Source: Phocaeicola barnesiae DSM 18169 = JCM 13652 (GTDB taxonomy: Bacteria > Bacteroidota > Bacteroidia > Bacteroidales > Bacteroidaceae). Taken from it: DNA of 64,000 nt. The notes beneath the pieces were generated by a model. The model did not search any database. It saw only the letters and a program-made list of their open reading frames with translations, and was not told the DNA's origin. The stretch spans positions 214,198-278,197 of the forward strand of contig NZ_KB894645.1 in assembly GCF_000374585.1 (NCBI RefSeq), in the 5' to 3' direction. Below, piece by piece: positions 25,254-33,922 of the stretch; positions within the stretch are counted from its first letter, which is position 1, and each line of letters opens with the position of its first letter. A program made the position numbers and the translations under genes.

Positions 25254-27503
25254 ATGGCTAAGAAAAAGAAAGAAAAAAAAGGCGGAAAACGCATGAAGAA
25301 AAAAGAGCTGGTAGAAACGCTTATCAGCTACATCCGCACCAAGCCGTTTGAAGCATTCAGCCTCAAACAGTTGTTTCAGGGACTCAACTTGACTACCCAT
25401 CCACTGAAGATGCTCTGTGCAGACACCGTTCAGGAAATGGTCGAAGATAACTTCCTCATCGAAGTAGAAAAAGGCAAATACAAACTGAATGACAAGGGAC
25501 AAATTCTGACGGGTACCTTCCAACGCAAAAGCAACGGAAAGAACTCGTTCATTCCGGAAGACGGAGGAGAACCGATCTTCATTGCCGAACGGAATTCGGC
25601 CCATGCCATGAACAACGACAAGGTAAAAGTGGCCTTGTGTGCCAAATGCAAGAAGAAAAGCCTGGAAGGTCAGGTCATCGAGATTCTGGAACGTGCCAAT
25701 ACAACCTTCGTAGGAACTCTGAAGGTCAGCAAGAACTATGCTTTCCTGCTGACGGAAACCAGTACCCTGGCCAACGATATCTTCATCCCGAAGGACAAGC
25801 TGAAAGGCGGTAAAGACGGCGACAAGGCTGTAGTGAAAATTACGGAATGGCCCGAAGAAGCCAAGAACCCCTTCGGAGCTGTCATCGATATTCTGGGCAA
25901 GGCCGGTGAGAATACCACCGAAATGCACGCCATTCTGGCCGAATACGGATTACCGTATACTTACCCGCAGAACGTAGAAGCAGCCGCCGAAAAGATTCCG
26001 GCTGAAATCACTCCCGAAGACTATGCGGAACGTGAAGACTGCCGGGAAGTGGTAACCTTCACCATCGACCCGAAAGACGCCAAGGACTTCGATGATGCCC
26101 TTTCCATCCGGCAGCTGAAACCGGGACTGTGGGAAGTAGGTGTACACATCGCCGATGTATCGCATTATGTCAAGGAAGGCAGTGTCATCGACAAGGAGGC
26201 TGCCCAACGGGCGACTTCCGTATACCTGGTAGACCGTACCATCCCGATGCTTCCGGAACGTCTGTGTAACTTCATCTGCTCCCTGCGTCCGGATGAAGAA
26301 AAACTGGCCTATTCGGTCATCTTCACCCTGAACGAACGGGCCGAAGTAAAAGACTACCGCATCCGACATACCGTCATCAAGTCCAACCGCCGCTTTACGT
26401 ACGAAGAGGCACAACAGATTATCGAAACCGGCGAAGGGGAATACAAGGAAGAGATTCTGACTCTGAACAAGCTGGCCCAGATTCTCCGCGAAAAACGAAT
26501 GGCGAACGGTTCCATCAATTTCGACCGTTGCGAAGTACGCTTCGAAATCGACGAGACCGGCAAGCCGCTGAGTGTCTACTTCAAGGAATCGAAGGAAGCC
26601 AACAAACTGATAGAAGAGTTTATGCTACTGGCCAACCGTACCGTAGCCGAACACATCGGTAAAGTGCCCAAGAACAAAAAGGCGAAAGTCCTTCCCTACC
26701 GTATCCACGATTTACCGGACCCGGACAAACTGGATAATCTGAGCCAGTTCATCGCCCGCTTCGGCTACAAGATACGGACCGGAGGCAGCAAGACAGACGT
26801 TTCGAAATCCATCAACCGCCTGTTGGCCGACATCAGCGGAAAGAAGGAACAGAACCTGATAGAGACCGTCTCCCTACGGGCCATGCAGAAGGCACGTTAC
26901 TCCATCCACAACATCGGACACTACGGACTGGCCTTCGATTATTATACCCACTTCACCTCGCCGATCCGCCGGTATCCGGACCTGATGGTACACCGTCTGC
27001 TGACCCGTTACCTGGCCGGAGGACGTACTGCCCAAGCCGACAAGTACGAAGCGTTGTGTGAACACAGTTCTGCCATGGAGCAGACGGCAGCCAGTGCCGA
27101 ACGTGCCTCCATCAAATACAAACAGGTGGAATTCATGGGTGAGCGTATCGGTAATGTATACGACGGTGTCATCTCTGGTGTAACGGAATGGGGACTTTAC
27201 GTCGAAATCAACGAAAACAAATGCGAAGGCATGGTTTCCATGCGCGATTTGGGCAATGACTACTACGAGTTCGATGAAAAGAACTACTGCCTCATCGGCC
27301 GTCGTCACCACCAGAAATTCAGCCTGGGCGACCCGATTCAAATCAAGGTGGCGCGTGCCAACCTGGAAAAGAAACAGCTGGATTTCGTCTTGGCAGACAA
27401 TGTACTGACACCGGATGTCCCGGAAACAGAAACAAAAGCAGCAGAACCGGTCAAGGAAACGAAGAAGTCCGGTAGCCGCCGTAAAAGTTCCAAGAAACGC
27501 TAA
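25254..27503 (+). CDS. rnr: Ribonuclease R
   Basis: A 3'-5' processive exoribonuclease that degrades structured RNA. Order of parts: Lys-rich start, winged-helix-like segment (about 18-80), cold-shock domains (about 85-230), RNB catalytic domain from about 255 with DPKDAKDFDDAL (metal-binding Asp residues), then HFTSPIRRYPDLMVHR. The S1 RNA-binding domain (about 635-720: ERIGNVYDGVISGVTEWGLYVEI) and a Lys/Arg-rich tail end it. 749 residues, standard. ATG 25254 begins MAKKKKEKK. Monocistronic, ended by a strong double hairpin. Confidence 0.95.
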   Translation: MAKKKKEKKGGKRMKKKELVETLISYIRTKPFEAFSLKQLFQGLNLTTHPLKMLCADTVQEMVEDNFLIEVEKGKYKLNDKGQILTGTFQRKSNGKNSFIPEDGGEPIFIAERNSAHAMNNDKVKVALCAKCKKKSLEGQVIEILERANTTFVGTLKVSKNYAFLLTETSTLANDIFIPKDKLKGGKDGDKAVVKITEWPEEAKNPFGAVIDILGKAGENTTEMHAILAEYGLPYTYPQNVEAAAEKIPAEITPEDYAEREDCREVVTFTIDPKDAKDFDDALSIRQLKPGLWEVGVHIADVSHYVKEGSVIDKEAAQRATSVYLVDRTIPMLPERLCNFICSLRPDEEKLAYSVIFTLNERAEVKDYRIRHTVIKSNRRFTYEEAQQIIETGEGEYKEEILTLNKLAQILREKRMANGSINFDRCEVRFEIDETGKPLSVYFKESKEANKLIEEFMLLANRTVAEHIGKVPKNKKAKVLPYRIHDLPDPDKLDNLSQFIARFGYKIRTGGSKTDVSKSINRLLADISGKKEQNLIETVSLRAMQKARYSIHNIGHYGLAFDYYTHFTSPIRRYPDLMVHRLLTRYLAGGRTAQADKYEALCEHSSAMEQTAASAERASIKYKQVEFMGERIGNVYDGVISGVTEWGLYVEINENKCEGMVSMRDLGNDYYEFDEKNYCLIGRRHHQKFSLGDPIQIKVARANLEKKQLDFVLADNVLTPDVPETETKAAEPVKETKKSGSRRKSSKKR

Positions 27504-27568
27504 AACCCCATCAGACGAATTCAATTATCATTGAAATGTCAATTGAGCATCGTCTGAAAAGTATTTAA

Positions 27569-27607
27569 AAAGGTCACAACCTCCGTATTACGGAGACTGT
27601 GACCTTT
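27569..27607. terminator. Bidirectional terminator between rnr and the small basic gene
   Basis: An outer 10-bp perfect repeat (27569-27578 with 27598-27607) encloses an inner CTCCG/CGGAG hairpin, with A-run before and T-rich sequence after. It lies 5 bases from the stop of the small minus-strand gene. Confidence 0.85.
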
Positions 27608-27611
27608 CTCC

Positions 27612-27743
27612 TTATTTCACCCGTCGGTTCAACTGGTTATTCGCCTTTTCGGGACGGGACTTCCCGACACGTTTTCCGCTGGTTTTCTTCTTCCCCGCCT
27701 GCTTCGCTTTGTAGGCAAAAGGGTTCTTCTTGTTCACTACCAT
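27612..27743 (-). CDS. Small, very basic 43-residue protein, unknown
   Basis: ATG 27743 to TAA 27612 encodes 43 residues: MVVNKKNPFAYKAKQAG, then KKKTSGKRVGKSRPEK, then ANNQLNRRVK. About a third of the residues are Lys or Arg, as in small ribosomal or nucleic-acid-binding proteins. GTGAGG stands 10 bases before the ATG. The 3' end abuts a terminator and the start is 38 bases after the stop of the PD40 lipoprotein gene, so it may be the last gene of that leftward unit. I recognise no family. The start, composition and terminator placement support a real gene; expression is untested. Confidence 0.6.
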   Translation of the reverse strand: MVVNKKNPFAYKAKQAGKKKTSGKRVGKSRPEKANNQLNRRVK

Positions 27744-27781
27744 ATATATATCCTCACAGATTCATTTTTAAAATCAAAGAC

Positions 27782-29263
27782 TCATTTTCCCAAGGTAACG
27801 GGTGTCCCCGGTCGAGCAGCCGCTTCCACCACCTTCCGACGATTCACTTCCACCTTTCCTTTCACCAGTTCCGGAATATTGAACGAATACAGGAAACGCC
27901 GATAGAAATCCGGAGATTCCTGCGGCACCACAAAAGGCTTGCTGCACACGCCGTCCGCACCAATGTGTACCAGGTAAGGATGGGTATACAGTCCGTCTAT
28001 CCGCCGGCTGCTGAACACCAGCCACCGGCCGCTGCTGCTCCAGGAGTGATAACTTTCTACATCCCGACTGTTGGCTGCTGTCATCGGAGTCCATTTCCGG
28101 GTATGCAAATCCATCAGATACAAATCGGCATCCTTGTGCCAGATAGAGAAATTACCATAAGAGGCAGCCGTAAACACCAGAAATCTGCCATCCGGCGATA
28201 CCCGAGGGAAAGAAACACTCTTTTTCAGATTATCGGCCTGAAACAAAGTATCCACCTGATTCCCGAACTTCCTATTTTCAGAGTCGAAGCCGATGGCACA
28301 CAGACTGTACCGCACCTGTTCGAACTCGGCAGGCATCGGCCGGGCCGTTGCCGAACAGAAATAAAGGGTTTTCCCATCGGGAGAAAAGGTGGGAAAAGTC
28401 TCGAAAGCACCGGAAGCCGACAACAACGAATCGGTCACGACCTCATGCCGACGGACATCGTATACCACTACATCCGATGCCAGATCGTACACCTCTATCC
28501 GGTTGGGATGGTTCATGTGAAAAGCCTGACGGGTCTGGTTGACCGAAAAAGCAACATAATTGCCAGAAGGGTGCCACGACGGATAAACCAAAGTCTGGAT
28601 AGCCTCGTTCACCTTGGTATCCAGTTTTTCCACCCCCTCTTTTCCTGCCAGATAGGTTCCTCCCAACTTGGCCCGCATGTGAAACAGCATTTCCGACGGG
28701 TCTTGCGAACGGAACGAATGGCAATTCATGCAGTTATGCTGTGTGGATTCATTGGTCAGAATGGCCGTCTGACGGAAACCGGTCAGGTCACGCTGGTAGA
28801 TACCCATGGTATTCCATAATTCATACCCCGGCCCTATCAGTCGATACACCAGATACGGGTCGACCGCATCGGCCGATACATGCCACCGGAAAGGCTGATA
28901 GACCACCCATTTTCCCTGTCGCTTGACGAATACCTTCACTTCCAGGTCCTTGCCGGCTGCCGTTTCCAACAACCGCTTCCATCCTTTTTCCGGAATCCGG
29001 AAACCGTCTTCACTGGAACCGACCACCAGTTTCTCCGTTCCGCAAGACACGGTTGCCACAGCTTCTTCTCCAATTTCCATTTCCAGGCAGAAACACAAAG
29101 GAGCAATATTCGCCGGAATTGTCACATCCAGGTAATCCGGGAAAATAGCCGGCTGCTCCGATAAGGTTTCTTCTGCCACCGGTTCAGACGAAGAACATCC
29201 TGTCCCCACAAAAGCCATCAGCAGGAACCATACATATATAATTATTATCCGATTCTGTTTCAT
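27782..29263 (-). CDS. PD40/TolB-like lipoprotein with one c-type haem motif
   Basis: A predicted lipoprotein (lipobox GTGC, Cys23) of 493 residues. The C-terminal two thirds contain several WD40-like PD40 blades (YPSWHPSGNYVAFS, FPTFSPDGKTLYFCS, FPRVSPDGRFLVFT, YHSWSSSGRWLVFSS), forming a TolB-like propeller. Before the propeller, Cys178-Met-Asn-Cys181-His182 is a perfect CxxCH haem c attachment site. A periplasmic electron carrier or sensor fused to a propeller is a reasonable reading; no family function is known to me. The upstream DUF6057 gene ends 14 bases before its start, so they form an operon. Confidence 0.8.
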   Translation of the reverse strand: MKQNRIIIIYVWFLLMAFVGTGCSSSEPVAEETLSEQPAIFPDYLDVTIPANIAPLCFCLEMEIGEEAVATVSCGTEKLVVGSSEDGFRIPEKGWKRLLETAAGKDLEVKVFVKRQGKWVVYQPFRWHVSADAVDPYLVYRLIGPGYELWNTMGIYQRDLTGFRQTAILTNESTQHNCMNCHSFRSQDPSEMLFHMRAKLGGTYLAGKEGVEKLDTKVNEAIQTLVYPSWHPSGNYVAFSVNQTRQAFHMNHPNRIEVYDLASDVVVYDVRRHEVVTDSLLSASGAFETFPTFSPDGKTLYFCSATARPMPAEFEQVRYSLCAIGFDSENRKFGNQVDTLFQADNLKKSVSFPRVSPDGRFLVFTAASYGNFSIWHKDADLYLMDLHTRKWTPMTAANSRDVESYHSWSSSGRWLVFSSRRIDGLYTHPYLVHIGADGVCSKPFVVPQESPDFYRRFLYSFNIPELVKGKVEVNRRKVVEAAARPGTPVTLGK

Positions 29264-29277
29264 CTGTTTTTTCTCTC

Positions 29278-31050
29278 TTATTTCGTAAACATGTAATAAA
29301 ACCAGAAAGTATCTCCGAAATGATTCTGCAACCGATAGGCCAGACTATGATCCTGCCGACCGGCAGAGACCAGTCCTCCGTATTCCTTGAAACGTCCGGC
29401 CACAGCTTCCGACACACCGTATGCCGCCCATAACTCCGGCTCTCCGGCATGCATAAAGACCCATGCTTCCTGAAAAGCGACCGGCAACGGACAGACACTG
29501 CCTGCCTGTTTCCAGTATTCCATCAGTTCGCCGAAAGACTTCAAATCCTTACATAACAGACAAATGGCTCCGAAATATTGGAAAGCCGGCTGATACTCCG
29601 GATTCGAGCGGACCACCTGAAACAAGTCTACCGCCGCTTTCTGCGCATTCGTCAGTCCTGAAGCATGCTGTACACAAGCCTGCCGGGGACCCAGCTCCGC
29701 ATCCTGCCGAAGCAGTTCCGGATGATGCAGGAAACGACGGTATGCACCGGCCTGTTCCGCATACATGCAGGTCTCTTCCAGCAACGATATGTATTTTTCG
29801 GCCACTGCATCATGACCGCCAATCAGATTGGTCTGTACCAGCCTCAGCAACAGGCGGGGATTCACAGCCCGCTCCGAAGCAATCATTCCCTCGAAAGCCA
29901 TTTCCTGAGACAAAGCAAGATTCCCCATCTGATAATAGACATCGCTCAACAGCATGGAAGCATTGACCGTTTTATTCCAGGAAATGACGGCCCCCCATCT
30001 TCCACACTGCGGATAACGGAAAAGTTCGTCTCCCAATTTACCGAGATGAGAGAGAGCCAGATTCTGATAACAGGCGTGCATGGCGTTCTGTCCGGCACGC
30101 AGTCCCGGATAATCGAGTATCTGCTGCCACTGTCCGGTACGGCTGTAATAATCCAACACCTTGATTTCATAGTTCCGGTCATTGCTATAGTGTCTGATGC
30201 CCTGATGGAAAATTCCGGCCAACAGGCATATCTGTATTCCCCAAGAAGCCCAAAGCCTCCAGCCGGACAAAGATTTCCGGCTCCGGTGCAATATACAGGC
30301 TGCCAACACATTCAGCAGCACCAGGATTCCCGGCAGGTAATTGACTTTCTGAGACAGCAGCAACGGATGATAATAGGCATCGGGCGTAGCCAACAGGCGC
30401 CATTCTCCTCCCCATCCCAAGCCATACAACAGCAACGGAAGTCCGAATCCCCAAGGAAGCAGCAACAGGCTTCCTCCTTTCCACCGGCTCTTCCCGCAAC
30501 ATACTTCCCAAAGTACGGCCGCTATCACCGCCAGCAACAGATGAGGACCTGCCAGCAGATATCCTACCCATGCGGTAACAGCCCCATACACCATCCGCCA
30601 GCGGAAACTGCCTATCCGTAAGTAACCGTTCAGACAGACCAGCGCCAGCAACAGGCTCAACAGACCGTCAAAATGATAATTGAAATCCATACAGGCCCAG
30701 ACCGTACAGATACCCGGCAACAGGTACAGCAACGGAAGGGAGCAGGACACAGCTATCTTTCTCCAGACATTTTTCATCAACCAGCCCAGGACTACAACCG
30801 ACAATCCCATTACCAGCGGACCGACAAAAGGTATCAGAAAGAACTGGACAACGAAAGCAGCCAGATAAGCGGTTACACCTCCTACCTGCCACAAGGTATC
30901 GACAGCATATTCCTTGCTGAAGCGGAACATGTAGAACTGTTCCTGATAAAAGAAATGATAAGCCAGAAAAGACTGGCAATAACCGGCTACCGCCAGTCCC
31001 AACAGCAGCCAGCCTCCCCCACTTACGACATGTTTTTTCCAGGTATCCAT
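29278..31050 (-). CDS. DUF6057-type membrane protein
   Basis: A 590-residue inner-membrane protein. About nine hydrophobic helices fill residues 12-290 (GGWLLLGLAVAGYCQSFLAYHFF, TAYLAAFVVQFFLIPFVGPLVMG and others). A soluble, helix-rich C-terminal half follows (300-590), with TPR-like repeats such as LLSDVYYQMGNLALSQEMAFEGM. The layout matches the uncharacterised family I know as DUF6057 in Bacteroides. It is first in an operon with the haem c/PD40 lipoprotein. A TACCTTTG box lies at 31090-31097 on the minus strand, 40 bases upstream. Confidence 0.72.
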   Translation of the reverse strand: MDTWKKHVVSGGGWLLLGLAVAGYCQSFLAYHFFYQEQFYMFRFSKEYAVDTLWQVGGVTAYLAAFVVQFFLIPFVGPLVMGLSVVVLGWLMKNVWRKIAVSCSLPLLYLLPGICTVWACMDFNYHFDGLLSLLLALVCLNGYLRIGSFRWRMVYGAVTAWVGYLLAGPHLLLAVIAAVLWEVCCGKSRWKGGSLLLLPWGFGLPLLLYGLGWGGEWRLLATPDAYYHPLLLSQKVNYLPGILVLLNVLAACILHRSRKSLSGWRLWASWGIQICLLAGIFHQGIRHYSNDRNYEIKVLDYYSRTGQWQQILDYPGLRAGQNAMHACYQNLALSHLGKLGDELFRYPQCGRWGAVISWNKTVNASMLLSDVYYQMGNLALSQEMAFEGMIASERAVNPRLLLRLVQTNLIGGHDAVAEKYISLLEETCMYAEQAGAYRRFLHHPELLRQDAELGPRQACVQHASGLTNAQKAAVDLFQVVRSNPEYQPAFQYFGAICLLCKDLKSFGELMEYWKQAGSVCPLPVAFQEAWVFMHAGEPELWAAYGVSEAVAGRFKEYGGLVSAGRQDHSLAYRLQNHFGDTFWFYYMFTK

Positions 31051-31089
31051 GTAGTTTCCTTAAATATTCCAGTGTTTCATATAAGTGCC

Positions 31090-31097
31090 CAAAGGTA
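31090..31097 (-). promoter_or_regulatory. -7 element of the DUF6057 operon
   Basis: The minus strand reads TACCTTTG, 40 bases before the start codon, next to the repeat cluster at 31136-31220. Confidence 0.6.
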
Positions 31098-31135
31098 TAA
31101 AAGATTCCTCAAGAACCCTAAAAACAGCCCGGGAA

Positions 31136-31220
31136 AAAACGAACGGACGTATCGGAGCAAACGAACGGACATCTTGAGGAAAACGTCCGTTCGTTCCAAG
31201 TCAAACAAACGGACGTTTTT
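31136..31220. repeat. Cluster of AACGAACGGACG repeats
   Basis: Four related copies of about 13 bases: AAAACGAACGGACGT (31136-31150), AAACGAACGGACAT (31159-31172), an inverted ACGTCCGTTCGTT (31183-31195) and AAACGGACGTTTTT (31207-31220). Copies 3 and 4 can form a stem of about 12 bp around GTCCGTT. The cluster lies in the divergent region between the DUF6057 and epsC promoters. Related inverted repeats occur at 51621-51704. It encodes nothing visible. Terminator-like, operator-array or dispersed-repeat roles are all open. Confidence 0.7.
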
Positions 31221-31291
31221 CCGGAAGACATCTCAACGGCATAATCGCATACATTTTCAAGCGGGAAAAGCCCATTGCATCAATTTTTTCG

Positions 31292-31299
31292 TACCTTTG
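31292..31299 (+). promoter_or_regulatory. -7 element of epsC
   Basis: TACCTTTG, 25 bases before ATG 31325, followed by CAAATC. The -33 region lacks a clear TTTG. Confidence 0.65.
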
Positions 31300-31324
31300 C
31301 AAATCATCACACAAAGAATCGATT

Positions 31325-32230
31325 ATGAGTCCGTTAGATTATACACACATACTGACCAAAGCGGTGGACGAGCTGTCAGACAGCCAATCCTATCAGGGAC
31401 TGTTCCACCAGCACAAGGAAGGTGAACCGCTCCCGTCGGGGAAATCGCTGCAACGCATCGTAGAGCTGGCCCGCTCCATCCTCTTCCCGGGGTATTTCGG
31501 AAATTCCACCATCAACAGCCAGACCATCAACTACCACATCGGAGTAAACATCGAGGAACTCTTCGAACTGCTGACCGACCAGATTCAGGCCGGACTCTGT
31601 TTCGGTGTGGAGAACTCCGGCATCCAGGAATATGAATCTCCCTGCCGTGCCACGTCGGCCAAACTTGCCGCCGAATTCATCAGTCACCTGCCCGAAATGC
31701 GGCAGATTCTGGCTACCGATGTGGAAGCCGCCTACTACGGCGACCCGGCAGCTACCTGTTTCGGCGAAATCATCTGCTGTTATCCGATTATCCGTGCCAT
31801 CACGAATTACCGGATTGCTCACGAACTGTATAAACTGAATATTCCACTTATTCCGCGCATCATCACCGAAATGGCACACTCGGAAACCGGTATCGATATT
31901 CATCCGGGCGCACAGATAGGACACCACTTCACCATCGACCACGGAACAGGAGTTGTCATTGGTGCGACCTGCATCATCGGAAACAATGTCAAACTGTATC
32001 AGGGAGTCACCTTGGGAGCCAAAAGTTTCCCGCTGGACGATGACGGAAACCCCATCAAGGGAATCCCCCGCCACCCCATCCTGGAAGACGATGTCATTGT
32101 CTATTCCAACGCTACCATCCTGGGCCGTATCACCATCGGCAAGGGAGCTACCATCGGCGGTAACATCTGGGTAACGGAAAGTGTAGAACCGGGCGCCCGC
32201 ATCGTACAGCGGAAAAGCAAGGATTTCTAA
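31325..32230 (+). CDS. epsC: Serine O-acetyltransferase
   Basis: Transfers acetyl from acetyl-CoA to L-serine, the first step of cysteine synthesis. The N-terminal helical domain is followed by the left-handed beta-helix with hexapeptide repeats. Features are EMAHSETGIDIHPGAQIGHHFTIDHGTGVVIGATCIIG, with catalytic His residues in DHGTG, and LYQGVTLGA. 301 residues, the longer EpsC/plant-like type. Start ATG 31325. Its own promoter box lies at 31292; no neighbour in cysteine synthesis except cysS, 16 kb away. Confidence 0.93.
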   Translation: MSPLDYTHILTKAVDELSDSQSYQGLFHQHKEGEPLPSGKSLQRIVELARSILFPGYFGNSTINSQTINYHIGVNIEELFELLTDQIQAGLCFGVENSGIQEYESPCRATSAKLAAEFISHLPEMRQILATDVEAAYYGDPAATCFGEIICCYPIIRAITNYRIAHELYKLNIPLIPRIITEMAHSETGIDIHPGAQIGHHFTIDHGTGVVIGATCIIGNNVKLYQGVTLGAKSFPLDDDGNPIKGIPRHPILEDDVIVYSNATILGRITIGKGATIGGNIWVTESVEPGARIVQRKSKDF

Positions 32231-32276
32231 GCTGTTTCCAAACAGCCGTCATGTCAAGCATTTTATGTACAAACAG

Positions 32277-32307
32277 TTGACCGACTGGCTGAAAATACCT
32301 ATTTTTG
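32277..32307 (+). promoter_or_regulatory. Promoter of the RNA methyltransferase gene
   Basis: TTG at 32277-32279, 20-base spacer, TATTTTTG at 32300-32307, 33 bases before ATG 32341. Good fit to the Bacteroides consensus. Confidence 0.75.
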
Positions 32308-32340
32308 CACAATCATTTGAAATTACGTAATTAAATCAAC

Positions 32341-33906
32341 ATGAATCAAGAATTCGAGCTGATTGCCAAAACCTTCCAAGGGCTGGAAGATGTATTGGCA
32401 CAAGAACTCACCGAGTTAGGAGCGAGCAACATTGAAATCGGACGCCGCATGGTTTCCTTTACAGGCGACAAAGCTATGATGTATAAGGCCAATTTCTGCC
32501 TGCGTACCGCTATCCGTATCCTGAAACCCATCAAACATTTTACTGCCAAGACAGCAGACGAAGTATACGACGCCGTAAAAAGCATCGCCTGGGAAAACTA
32601 TCTGGACAACATGAGCAGCTTTGCCGTAGATGCCGTAGTATTCTCGACCGAGTTCCGTCATTCCAAGTTCGTGGCTTATAAGGTGAAAGATGCTATCGTA
32701 GACTATTTCCGCGAAAAGACCGGTAACCGTCCGTCAGTACGCATCAACAATCCGGACCTGGCCATCAACATCCACATTGCCGAAGACCAGTGTACCCTTT
32801 CGCTCGACAGTTCCGGCGAGTCACTGCACCGACGCGGCTACCGTCAGGAACAGGTGGAAGCTCCGCTGAACGAGGTACTGGCCGCAGGTATCATCCTGAT
32901 GACCGGCTGGCGTGGAGAATGCGACCTGATTGACCCGATGTGCGGTTCGGGTACCATTCCTATCGAGGCGGCTCTGATTGCCCGCAACATCGCTCCGGGT
33001 GTGTTCCGCAAGGAATATGGCTTCGAAAAATGGAAAGACTTCGACCAGGAACTGTTCGATTCCATCTATAACGACGATTCACAGGAAAAAGAATTTACCC
33101 ACAAGATATACGGATACGACAACAATCCGAAAGCGAACGAAATCGCTACCCACAACGTGAAGGCAGCGGGCGTCAGCAAGGATGTCATACTGGCCATCCA
33201 ACCGTTCCAGCAGTTCGAACAGCCGGCGGAAAAGAGTATCATCATCATGAACCCGCCTTACGGCGAACGTATCTCTTCGGAAGACTTGCTGGGGCTGTAT
33301 CAGATGATCGGTGAACGCCTGAAACATGCCTTTACAGGGAATGACGCCTGGATTCTGAGCTACCGCGACGAATGTTTCGACCAGATTGGCTTGAAAGCCT
33401 CTGTAAAGATACCTCTGTTCAACGGTGCCCTGGAATGCCAGCTCCGCAAATACCAGCTTTTCGACGGTAAATTCAAGGATTTCCGCAGTGAAAACAGCGA
33501 TACCGAATTCAAACCGAAACGGGAAGGAGAAGACAAGAAACCGTTCAGACGCCCACGCATGACAGCAGAAAAGGCTACCTACGACCGGAACAGACGTTCC
33601 GAAGGCCGCAGCAGACGGAATGAAGAAGAACGCGGTGAGCGCAAAGGTGGATTCCGCGACCGGAAAGAAGGCTTCCGCGAAGACCGCAAGGGAGGTTTCC
33701 GAGGTGACCGGAAAGAAGGTTTCCGTGGAGACCGCAAGGAAGGATTCCGCGAAGACCGCGAACGCCGCAACAGCTTCCGTAACAGAGATACTGAGAATCC
33801 GCGTCCGAAACGGCCGAATACCGACGACGGACGTCCGAAACCGGGACCACGTCCGCAGTACATGCACGACCTGCGCAAGAAAAGAGAAGAATTGAACGAA
33901 GACTGA
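32341..33906 (+). CDS. rlmL: THUMP-domain RNA methyltransferase, RlmL-like, with basic repeat tail
   Basis: A SAM-dependent guanine-N2 methyltransferase of the RlmL (23S rRNA G2445) type. The N-terminal THUMP region (about 45-150) is followed by the Rossmann methyltransferase with DLIDPMCGSGTIPIEAALIARN (SAM site) and catalytic IIMNPPYGERIS. Residues from about 395 to 521 form a low-complexity tail with repeated GFR(G/E/D)DRK(E/G) units rich in Arg, Gly, Asp and Phe, not part of the family core. The tail resembles RG-rich RNA-binding extensions of helicases. The core is near RlmL N-terminal-half length; the RlmK half is absent. The S9 peptidase gene starts 17 bases downstream. Confidence 0.87.
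   Translation: MNQEFELIAKTFQGLEDVLAQELTELGASNIEIGRRMVSFTGDKAMMYKANFCLRTAIRILKPIKHFTAKTADEVYDAVKSIAWENYLDNMSSFAVDAVVFSTEFRHSKFVAYKVKDAIVDYFREKTGNRPSVRINNPDLAINIHIAEDQCTLSLDSSGESLHRRGYRQEQVEAPLNEVLAAGIILMTGWRGECDLIDPMCGSGTIPIEAALIARNIAPGVFRKEYGFEKWKDFDQELFDSIYNDDSQEKEFTHKIYGYDNNPKANEIATHNVKAAGVSKDVILAIQPFQQFEQPAEKSIIIMNPPYGERISSEDLLGLYQMIGERLKHAFTGNDAWILSYRDECFDQIGLKASVKIPLFNGALECQLRKYQLFDGKFKDFRSENSDTEFKPKREGEDKKPFRRPRMTAEKATYDRNRRSEGRSRRNEEERGERKGGFRDRKEGFREDRKGGFRGDRKEGFRGDRKEGFREDRERRNSFRNRDTENPRPKRPNTDDGRPKPGPRPQYMHDLRKKREELNED
33639..33780 (+). repeat. In-frame tandem repeats in the methyltransferase tail
   Basis: Imperfect in-frame units of about 24-36 bases encode GGFRDRKE, GFREDRKG, GFRGDRKE, GFRGDRKE and GFREDRER in succession. 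They are coding repeats, not a CRISPR array, and could vary in number by slippage. Confidence 0.75.
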
Positions 33907-33922
33907 TAAAACCCGATTATTC

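Noticed and set aside
32231..32246. GCTGTTT/AAACAGC hairpin after epsC
   Set aside because: Only 7 bp with almost no loop and no T-run; too weak to call a terminator.
33639..33780. CRISPR-like repeat pattern
   Set aside because: Repeats are in frame, imperfect, without unique spacers, and encode a basic protein tail.
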